Shown: in pieces, positions 1 to 4,529 of the stretch | How the letters are laid out: every line of letters begins with the position of its first letter | How positions within the stretch are numbered: position 1 is the first letter of the stretch | NCBI GenBank assembly: GCA_023405705.1 | Contig: JAEXXR010000018.1 | Coordinates: 1-5,207, forward strand | Length of the DNA stretch: 5,207 nucleotides | Direction of reading: 5' to 3' | Source of the DNA: Actinomycetes bacterium | GTDB taxonomy: Bacteria > Actinomycetota > Thermoleophilia > Solirubrobacterales > Solirubrobacteraceae | Program-made: the position numbers and the translations under genes | Notes under the pieces: model-generated | Seen by the model: only the letters and a program-made list of their open reading frames with translations | Databases searched by the model: none | What the model was told of the DNA's origin: nothing

Positions 1-40
1 CCTGACGGGCGCGCCGCCGCCCGACCGCCTTCCGGTGCCT

Positions 41-57
41 CGCGGAGCGGCTCCGCG
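41..57. repeat. 8-bp inverted repeat upstream of the aminotransferase gene
   Basis: CGCGGAGC and GCTCCGCG flank a single G. As RNA this gives a 7-bp stem with a 3-nt loop. It lies about 100 bp before the aminotransferase start and has no T-tract on either side. It could be the tail of an upstream transcription terminator or simple GC-rich chance. No function can be assigned from the sequence alone. Confidence 0.3.
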
Positions 58-156
58 CCCGTCGCCGCCACCCCTGCCATCTCGCACAAGGCGCGCCGGC
101 GACGTTGGACCCCCGGCGTCTTGTGGCGCCGCGGCCGCGCTGGGACAGTCGTCGGC

Positions 157-1443
157 ATGACCACCGATCGCTCCGGTGCGGCGGTCGCGGATACGCGGCT
201 GTGGCATCCCTTCTCCGACATGGCCGCTGTGCGCAGCAGCGAGCTGATCCTGACCCGCGGCGAGGGCGTCTGGGTCTACGACGACCAGGACCGCCGCTAC
301 CTCGACGGCACGGCCAGCCTCTGGTACGCGAACGTCGGCCACGGCCGGAAAGAGATCGCCGCCGCCGTGCAGGAGCAGCTCGGCAAGCTGGAGGCCTACT
401 CCGCCTTCGGCGACTTCACGACGGAGCCGGCGCGCGAGCTGGCCGCCCGCATCGCCGAGCTGTCGCCGATCGACGACGCGCGCGTCTTCTTCACCACCGG
501 CGGCGGCGAGGCGCTCGACTCCGCGGCGAAGATCGCGCGCCGCTACTGGCATGCGAAGGGCAAGCCCGAGCGCGTCCACATCATCGGCCGCACCGGCGGC
601 TACCACGGCACCAACGGCTACGGCACGAGCATCGGCGGCATCGAGGCCAACCGCGCCGGCTTCGGCCCCCTGATGCCGCAGACCTCGCAGGTCCAGTGGG
701 ACTCGCTGAGCGCGCTGGAGGAGGAGGTCCTGCGCGTCGGGGCCGACCGCGTCGCGGCCGTGTTCGCCGAGCCGGTGATCGGCGCCGGCGGCGTGCTGCC
801 GCCGCCGGAGGGCTACCTCGAGGGCGTCCAGGCGATCTGCGAGGAGCACGGGATCCTGTTCGTCGCCGACGAGGTCATCTGCGCCTTCGGCCGCGTCGGC
901 GACTGGTTCGCCTCCGGCCGCTTCGGCCTGCAGCCGGACATGATCACCTTCGCGAAGGGCGTCACGAGCGGCTACCTCCCGCTCGGCGGCGTCGTCGCCG
1001 GTCCGCGCGTGACCGAGCCGTTCTGGGACGAGCCGGGCAACATGCTGCGCCACGGCGCGACCTACTCCGCGCACGCGACCTGCTGCGTCGCCGGCATCGC
1101 CAACATCGACCTGCTCGCGCAGGACGACCTCTACAGACGCGCGCTGGAGCTGGAGTCGGTGCTGCTGGAGGCGCTGCAGCCGTTCGCCGCCAACCCGCTC
1201 GTGAGAGAGGTCCGCGGCGGCGTCGGCCTGCTGGCGGCGATCGAGTTCACCTCCGAGGCGCTCGGCGCCGGCGCGCCCGGCGCCGTCTTCGCCGCCGCCC
1301 GCGAGCGCGGCGTGCTCGTGCGCGCGCTCGGCCAGGGCGTCGCCGTCTCGCCGCCGCTCAACATCAGCCGCGAGGAGCTGACCTTCCTCGCCGACGGCAT
1401 CGGCGCCGCGCTCGACGCGGTCGCCTCCGCGACCGTCGCCTGA
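157..1443 (+). CDS. class III (omega-type) PLP-dependent aminotransferase
   Basis: This 428-residue cytosolic enzyme should move an amino group between an amine or omega-amino acid and a keto acid such as pyruvate, through a PLP Schiff base. Visible features are the N-terminal LWHPF motif (15-19), the phosphate-binding TTGGGEALDSAAKIAR stretch (113-128), the GYHG loop (148-151), VADEV with Asp238 for the PLP pyridine nitrogen, and ITFAKG with Lys267 as the PLP lysine. The length is typical of fold-type I class III enzymes (about 420-460). GGGEA replaces the more common GSEA, a modest variation. ATG at 157 was chosen over an in-frame TTG at 121 because the added 12 residues (WRRGRAG...) are not conserved-looking; neither start has a strong ribosome binding site. 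The substrate cannot be told: beta-alanine/pyruvate, diamine and BioA-like families share these motifs. No pathway neighbours are in the window. Family confidence is high, specificity low. Confidence 0.93.
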   Translation: MTTDRSGAAVADTRLWHPFSDMAAVRSSELILTRGEGVWVYDDQDRRYLDGTASLWYANVGHGRKEIAAAVQEQLGKLEAYSAFGDFTTEPARELAARIAELSPIDDARVFFTTGGGEALDSAAKIARRYWHAKGKPERVHIIGRTGGYHGTNGYGTSIGGIEANRAGFGPLMPQTSQVQWDSLSALEEEVLRVGADRVAAVFAEPVIGAGGVLPPPEGYLEGVQAICEEHGILFVADEVICAFGRVGDWFASGRFGLQPDMITFAKGVTSGYLPLGGVVAGPRVTEPFWDEPGNMLRHGATYSAHATCCVAGIANIDLLAQDDLYRRALELESVLLEALQPFAANPLVREVRGGVGLLAAIEFTSEALGAGAPGAVFAAARERGVLVRALGQGVAVSPPLNISREELTFLADGIGAALDAVASATVA

Positions 1444-1454
1444 GCAGGTCCGCG

Positions 1455-1484
1455 ACGGGGCTGGCGCATCTGCGCTCGCCCCGT
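1455..1484 (+). terminator. GC-rich hairpin after the aminotransferase gene, no U-tract
   Basis: Beginning 12 nt after the stop codon, ACGGGGC (1455-1461) pairs perfectly with GCCCCGT (1478-1484). Inside it GCGC (1464-1467) pairs with GCGC (1472-1475) around an ATCT loop, separated by a 2x2 internal loop. The 11 pairs are almost all G-C. No T-run follows, so this would be a U-less actinobacterial-style terminator or an mRNA 3'-end stabiliser. An alternative overlapping stem, CTCGCCCCG with CGGGcGCGAG (1475-1507), competes with it. Placement supports a role at the end of the aminotransferase transcript; termination itself is inferred. Confidence 0.5.
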
Positions 1485-1582
1485 ATCGGCGTGCGATCGG
1501 GCGCGAGTTGCTCGACGTCTGTGCATTGGTGAAAGAGCCTTCACTGTCGGAATGCGAACGTCGTCAGAAAGCGCCACACTGT

Positions 1583-1622
1583 AACCCTCACCGTGATCGG
1601 AAAAGGTCACATGTGAGGAGTT
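1583..1622. promoter_or_regulatory. extended inverted repeat with TCAC/GTGA half-sites
   Basis: AAC-CCTCAC-c-GTGATC / GGTCAC-at-GTGAGG-a-GTT pairs over 15 positions (one G-T) around a GGAAAA loop. Read as DNA it contains two short palindromes, TCACcGTGA (1588-1596) and TCACatGTGA (1607-1616). It lies in the most A/T-containing part of the gap, just before the putative small RNA. It could be a two-site operator controlling that RNA, a 5' RNA stem, or a weak terminator, since TTTT follows at 1621-1624. The sequence does not decide between these. Confidence 0.4.
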
Positions 1623-1725
1623 TTCCAAGCGTGGCGGCTTCTCCCCCGAGGTCGTCACGGGCCACGCCGCCCCGCGTGGCTCCCCGGCCGGTCGCGCTCC
1701 CCCTGGCGCGGCCGGCCCCTTTTTT
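1620..1725 (+). ncRNA. putative small RNA with two C-loop hairpins, 6C-like
   Basis: About 105 nt with no plausible protein and two successive hairpins. Hairpin 1 has an outer stem GCGTGGC (1629-1635) with GCCACGC (1661-1667). Its inner stem GGCTTC (1636-1641) pairs with GAGGTC (1648-1653), including two G-T pairs, and closes a TCCCCC loop; GTCACGG is bulged on the 3' side. Hairpin 2 is the intrinsic terminator at 1686-1717 with loop TCCCCCTG. Two stem-loops each exposing a run of C's, the second near a U-tract, is the defining look of the actinobacterial 6C RNA, which in mycobacteria base-pairs with mRNAs through its C-rich loops. Here each loop has five C's rather than six. The 5' end is a guess, because no convincing -10/-35 pair was found. 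It converges on the downstream GST gene, whose stop is 10 nt past the T-tract. The terminator is certain; membership in the 6C class is inferred from structure only. Confidence 0.5.
1686..1725 (+). terminator. rho-independent terminator, plus strand
   Basis: GGCCGGTCGCGC (1686-1697) pairs with GCGCGGCCGGCC (1706-1717) as a 12-bp stem with one G-T pair and an 8-nt loop TCCCCCTG. Two C's and then six T's (1720-1725) follow. There is no A-run on the 5' side, so it works only for plus-strand transcription. It terminates the putative small RNA, and any read-through from the aminotransferase gene, just before the convergent GST gene. Confidence 0.9.
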
Positions 1726-1735
1726 GCCCGGACTG

Positions 1736-2689
1736 TCAGCTCTCTGACGCGATCAGCAGCTCGCGGCCGTGCGGCGAGCCGAGGTCGAGCGCCGGGCCCT
1801 TCGGGACGATCCGCGTCGGGTTCAGCTGCGGGTGCGTCACGTAGTAGTGACGCTTGATGTGGTCGAAGCTCACCGTCTCGGCGATGCCGGGCTGCTGGTA
1901 GAGGTCGCGCAGGTAGCCGGAGAGGTTCGGGTAGTCGTCGATCCGGCGCAGGTTGCACTTGAAGTGGCCGACGTAGACGGCGTCGAAGCGCACGAGCGTC
2001 ACGAACAGGCGCCAGTCGGCCTCGGTGATCTCGGAGCCGAGCAGGAAGCGCCGGCTCGCGAGCCGCTCGTCGAGCCAGTCGAGCGAGGCGAACAGCTCGT
2101 CGAACGCCGCCTCGTAGGCGCGCTGCGTCGTCGCGAAGCCGGCGCGGTAGACGCCGTTGTTGACCGTCTCGTAGACGCGCTCGTTGATCGCGTCGATCTC
2201 GCCGCGCAGCGGCTCGGGGTAGAGGTCGACCGACGGATCGCCCCACGCGTCGAAGGCGCTGTTGAGCATGCGGACGATCTCGGCGCTCTCGTTGTTGACG
2301 ATGTGGCCGCTCTCCTTGTCCCACAGCACGGGGACCGTCACGCGGCCGTCGAACGACGGATCGCTCGCGGCATACGCCTCCGCGACGTAGGCGAAGCCGT
2401 TGACGGGGTCGGGCTCCTCGGGCAGGAAGCGCCAGCCGCGCTCGTCACGGATCGGGTCGACGACGGTCAGGCCGATCGCCTCCTCCAGCCGCTTCAGCCT
2501 GCGCACGATCACCGTGCGCGACGCCCAGGGGCAGGCGAGCGAGACGTACAGGTGGTAGCGGCCGGCGGCGGCCGGGAAGGCGGTCGAGCCGTCGGCGCTG
2601 ACCCAGTCGCGGAAGCGGCTCTCCTGGCGCACGAAGGCGCCGTCGTCGTCGGACTCTCTCGGGAACTGCGCTGTGCTCGCGGACGTCAT
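1736..2689 (-). CDS. glutathionyl-hydroquinone reductase-type glutathione S-transferase (Xi class, YqjG/ECM4/PcpF-like)
   Basis: This 317-residue cytosolic enzyme belongs to the family that reduces S-glutathionyl-hydroquinones to hydroquinones using a catalytic cysteine. The thioredoxin-fold domain carries the signature SLACPWASR with Cys53-Pro54-Trp55, the cis-proline VTVPVLWD (Pro120), and NNESAEIVR (Glu134, Ser135) for the thiol cofactor's gamma-glutamyl group. The all-helical domain has YRAGFATTQRAYE (181-193), ADWRLFVTLVRFDAVYVGHFKCN (224-246) and the C-terminal HIKRHYYVTHPQLNPTRIVPKGP typical of this class. Length matches the usual 310-330. The ATG at 2689 is preferred over an upstream TTG at 2722 because GGAGGG (2698-2703) lies 8 nt before it. 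Many actinobacteria make mycothiol rather than glutathione, so the true thiol may differ. A palindromic operator abuts the ribosome binding site. Family assignment is confident; the physiological quinone is unknown. Confidence 0.92.
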   Translation of the reverse strand: MTSASTAQFPRESDDDGAFVRQESRFRDWVSADGSTAFPAAAGRYHLYVSLACPWASRTVIVRRLKRLEEAIGLTVVDPIRDERGWRFLPEEPDPVNGFAYVAEAYAASDPSFDGRVTVPVLWDKESGHIVNNESAEIVRMLNSAFDAWGDPSVDLYPEPLRGEIDAINERVYETVNNGVYRAGFATTQRAYEAAFDELFASLDWLDERLASRRFLLGSEITEADWRLFVTLVRFDAVYVGHFKCNLRRIDDYPNLSGYLRDLYQQPGIAETVSFDHIKRHYYVTHPQLNPTRIVPKGPALDLGSPHGRELLIASES

Positions 2690-2697
2690 CGGCACGA

Positions 2698-2703
2698 CCC
2701 TCC
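2698..2703 (-). promoter_or_regulatory. ribosome binding site fixing the GST start
   Basis: GGAGGG on the minus strand sits 8 nt before the ATG at 2689. It is the clearest Shine-Dalgarno in the window and decides against the TTG start 33 bases upstream. Confidence 0.8.
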
Positions 2704-2729
2704 GGGGTGGTTGCGTACGCAACCAACCC
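2704..2729. promoter_or_regulatory. 26-bp palindromic operator upstream of the GST gene
   Basis: The core GGTTGCGTACGCAACC (2709-2724) is a perfect 16-bp palindrome. It extends to 18 bp with flanking T/A, and to 26 bp (2704-2729) with one mismatched pair. It lies between the likely -10 element and the ribosome binding site, over the expected transcription start, the usual place for a repressor to block initiation. The two-fold symmetry suggests a dimeric regulator of the TetR, MarR or HxlR type. It does not resemble the TGACA boxes upstream of the oxygenase gene, so a different regulator, not encoded here, is likely. Confidence 0.7.
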
Positions 2730-2731
2730 TA
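2726..2731 (-). promoter_or_regulatory. possible -10 element of the GST gene
   Basis: The minus strand reads TAGGGT (matching TANNNT), 36 nt before the ATG. Transcription would begin near 2719, inside the palindrome. No recognisable -35 hexamer is seen at the expected distance, so the call rests on the -10 and its position. Confidence 0.4.
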
Positions 2732-2804
2732 GCGGGGTCATGCCGGGGCCCTCGGCGCGCGGACGTCGCGCGGCCGCGTGAGCCGACGCGGCGAGCGGCG
2801 GCGG

Positions 2805-3716
2805 TCAGGACGCCGCGCGGCGCTCGCGCGCGACGCGGTCCCAGCCTCTGCGGGCGCGCGGGAACCAGCGCAGGCGGTGGGGCGTCAGCGGCCAGATCGT
2901 TCTGACCACCCGGCTCAGCAGCCGCAGCCGGCGCTCGTCGCGCTCGCTCCAGGTGAGGCCGAGCCGCTCGCGCGCGACCGGCGGCATCAGCCCGGCGGCG
3001 AGCCACATCGAGCCGCCCATCACGACCGGGCGCGCCAGCCGCCAGAGCGGCTGCGGGATCCAGTCGTACGGTCGCGCGACGTCGCGGCGGCGGGCCGGCT
3101 CGAGCGACCAGCGGACCGGCTCGGTCGCGACGAGCACCTCCTCGACCGTTCTGTCCCAGTACTGCTGGAAGGCGGCCCAGTCGGGCGGGACCGGCCGCAT
3201 CGAGACGCCGTACTGCGCGTACCACTGCACCGACTCGGCGTAGAGCTGCTCCTTCTCGGCCTCGCTCAGCGGTCTGCCGAAGCGCTCGCGCATGACGATC
3301 TGCGACTCGAAGAAGGTCGCGTGGGCCCAGTAGTAGATCTCCGGGGTGAGCGCGTGGTAGCGGTCGCCGTGCTGGTCAACGCCCTTGATGTCGCGGTGGT
3401 AGTCGCGCACCGTCGCGCCGGTGCCCGGCGAGCGCGGGCCGTCGTAGACGACGCCGAGGATCGGCGTCGCGGAGCGCAGCAGGCGGTTCCAGGGGTTGGC
3501 GAAGTAGTCGGAGTGCTGCTCGACGCCGGCGCCGATCGCCGGGTGCATGTTCTGCAGGATCCCGGCGCGGCCGATCAGCAGCAACCCGCGCAGGTCGCCG
3601 AAGCACTGCCAGGTGCGCGAGCCGGGACCGAGGGGAGCGGGCCGGTCGCCCCCGCCGGCCCGCTCCCCTGCGCGCGTCCCCCGAGTGGCGGTGGATGCTG
3701 GCGGAGAGATTGACAT
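2805..3716 (-). CDS. MpaB/DUF2236 oxygenase-family protein
   Basis: This 303-residue protein resembles the family that includes the fungal ER-bound oxygenase MpaB and the rubber oxygenase Lcp. Some members of that family bind heme b through conserved histidines and cleave or oxidise hydrophobic substrates. Recognisable blocks are GDLRGLLLIGRAGILQNMHP (40-59), GAGVEQHSDYFANPWNR (62-78), VRDYHRDIKGVDQHGDRYHALTPEIYYWAHATFFES (103-138) and WYAQYGVSMRPVPPDW (165-180). His58, His68, His107 and His121 are candidate ligands. There is no signal peptide; the C-terminal half is helical and Arg-rich. The ATG at 3716 is the only start available: no in-frame ATG, GTG or TTG occurs before the conserved domain. 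The first 33 residues are low-complexity and include a coding hairpin. The start lies inside a putative TetR box, and the promoter predicts a leader of only about 5 nt. The substrate is unknown. Family confidence is good; function low. Confidence 0.85.
   Translation of the reverse strand: MSISPPASTATRGTRAGERAGGGDRPAPLGPGSRTWQCFGDLRGLLLIGRAGILQNMHPAIGAGVEQHSDYFANPWNRLLRSATPILGVVYDGPRSPGTGATVRDYHRDIKGVDQHGDRYHALTPEIYYWAHATFFESQIVMRERFGRPLSEAEKEQLYAESVQWYAQYGVSMRPVPPDWAAFQQYWDRTVEEVLVATEPVRWSLEPARRRDVARPYDWIPQPLWRLARPVVMGGSMWLAAGLMPPVARERLGLTWSERDERRLRLLSRVVRTIWPLTPHRLRWFPRARRGWDRVARERRAAS
3631..3669. repeat. 15-bp perfect inverted repeat inside the oxygenase gene
   Basis: AGGGGAGCGGGCCGG (3631-3645) and CCGGCCCGCTCCCCT (3655-3669) are exact reverse complements around the 9-nt loop TCGCCCCCG. 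It lies within codons 16-29 of the MpaB-family gene, ahead of the conserved domain, and is 39 bp long, a multiple of three. In the mRNA it would form a very stable stem about 45 nt after the start codon. It could be an in-frame inserted REP-like palindrome or a translational brake. No T-tract follows on either strand, so it is not an ordinary terminator. Confidence 0.75.
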
Positions 3717-3757
3717 CGTGCGTTGTCAGAGTAGGGAGTGACAACGGGTGATGTCAA
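3710..3757. promoter_or_regulatory. 48-bp inverted repeat made of two TetR-type operator boxes
   Basis: Two 18-bp boxes fit TGACA-N8-TGTCA: TGACATCGTGCGTTGTCA (3711-3728, matching TGACAnCGnnCGnTGTCA) and TGACAACGGGTGATGTCA (3739-3756). Their centres are 28 bp apart. The two boxes are also inverted copies of each other, giving 19-bp arms (3710-3728 and 3739-3757) identical at 16 positions. One box covers the oxygenase -35 element, the other its start site and ATG. The likely ligand is the TetR protein encoded directly upstream, acting as repressor. Binding is inferred from symmetry, position and neighbourhood. Confidence 0.75.
3728..3757 (-). promoter_or_regulatory. promoter of the MpaB-family gene
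   Basis: The minus strand carries a consensus -35 TTGACA (3757-3752), an 18-nt spacer and -10 TACTCT (3733-3728). The predicted start near 3721 leaves about 5 nt before the ATG, so the mRNA is nearly leaderless, which agrees with the absence of a Shine-Dalgarno sequence. Both hexamers overlap the inverted-repeat operator region. Confidence 0.7.
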
Positions 3758-3802
3758 ACGGGAACGTGGCGGTGCGAGGGCGCTGCAAACGCCGAGGCGC
3801 GC

Positions 3803-4444
3803 TCAGCGCTCGCGCGAGCTGACCGGGGCGGCGGAGAGGATCAGCGCGACGACGTGGGCGACGAGGCGGTCGCGGGAGACCGCCAGGGTGCCGTCGAGCC
3901 AGCCGACGAAGAGGTGCGCGAGCGCGCCGACGAGCGCGACCGAGGTCAGCTCGGCGTCGACGGCGTCCGGGCCCTCGCCGCCGTCGCCGTAGATCGCGCG
4001 GATCTGCTCGACCAGCAGCGCGGCGAAGCTGGGGATCAGGTCGACGCCCATTCTCGTCAGCAGCGAGTCGGCGAAGACCTCGGTCAGCAGCACGCGGCCG
4101 CGGCGCGGGTCGTCCTGCAGCAGGTCGACGAACGCCTCGACCGCCGCCGTCGCGATCGCGACCGGATCCGGCGGGGCGGCGGCGACCGCCGCGGCGAGCG
4201 CCTCGCGCACCTCGTCCGCCGCGCGGCCGTGGATCGCGACGAGCAGCGCGTCGCGGTCGGCGAAGCTCTCGTAGAAGTAGCGCTCCGTCAGTCTCGCCGC
4301 GCGGCAGACGCCGCGCACGGTCAGCTGAGCGGCGCCGCCGGTCCCGAGCAGGTCGAAGCCGGCGTCGAGCAGCCTGGCGCGGCGCGCGGCGCGCCGGTCC
4401 TCGAGCGTCTGCCCTCCCCAGGTCCGCTCCGTATCTGCCCTCAC
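3803..4444 (-). CDS. TetR-family transcriptional regulator
   Basis: A 213-residue DNA-binding repressor of ordinary TetR length. The N-terminal part, from RRAARRARLLDAGFDLLGTGG (18-38) through LTVRGVCRAARLTERYFYESFADRDALLVAI (41-71), is the TetR_N helix-turn-helix, with the recognition helix around residues 52-58. The remainder is an Ala/Leu-rich helical ligand-binding and dimerisation domain with no recognised subfamily signature. GTG at 4444 is taken as the start: it gives a normal TetR N-terminus, and the open frame further upstream overlaps the divergent helicase gene. The ATG codons just before it are out of frame and soon stopped. The ribosome binding site is weak. It ends 86 bp before the MpaB-family gene, whose promoter holds paired TGACA boxes, the probable target. 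No such box is seen in its own upstream region, so autoregulation through the same motif is not supported. The effector ligand is unknown. Confidence 0.9.
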   Translation of the reverse strand: MRADTERTWGGQTLEDRRAARRARLLDAGFDLLGTGGAAQLTVRGVCRAARLTERYFYESFADRDALLVAIHGRAADEVREALAAAVAAAPPDPVAIATAAVEAFVDLLQDDPRRGRVLLTEVFADSLLTRMGVDLIPSFAALLVEQIRAIYGDGGEGPDAVDAELTSVALVGALAHLFVGWLDGTLAVSRDRLVAHVVALILSAAPVSSRER

Positions 4445-4515
4445 CCCGCCATCATCCCAGCCGCGGCGCGGGCCGTGCGCGCAGCCGGCGCGTCCGCCGT
4501 GACGGGAGGAGCCAT

Positions 4516-4521
4516 TACGCT
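4516..4521 (+). promoter_or_regulatory. possible -10 element for a leaderless recD2 transcript
   Basis: TACGCT matches TANNNT and ends 8 nt before the ATG at 4530, the distance at which transcription would start on or next to the start codon. A GGGAGGAG tract (4504-4511) is about 18 nt from the ATG, too far for normal ribosome binding. No convincing -35 element is present. Confidence 0.4.
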
Positions 4522-4529
4522 GAGCGCAG

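Noticed and set aside
1..80. Open minus-strand frame from an ATG at 80 to the window edge (MAGVAATGAEPLREAPEGG...)
   Set aside because: It could be the N-terminus of a divergent gene, but 26 stop-free codons mean little at this GC content, there is no ribosome binding site, and no family is recognisable.
105..1532. Long Arg-rich open frame on the plus strand overlapping the aminotransferase
   Set aside because: Low-complexity Arg/Ala/Gly translation in another frame of a clearly conserved gene; a GC-driven shadow.
1593..1610. CRP-type site (GTGA-N-TCAC)
   Set aside because: The spacer between half-sites is 10 nt instead of the 6 expected for TGTGA-N6-TCACA.
1583..1622. Riboswitch or c-di-AMP-type leader
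   Set aside because: No coding gene follows on the plus strand before the terminator, and I cannot identify a full aptamer core.
1508..1747. 79-codon open frame across the intergenic region
   Set aside because: It runs through two hairpins and the intrinsic terminator, has no ribosome binding site and no recognisable protein features.
1769..2905. 378-codon plus-strand open frame opposite the GST gene
   Set aside because: Antisense shadow; the minus-strand reading has intact catalytic motifs and a proper ribosome binding site.
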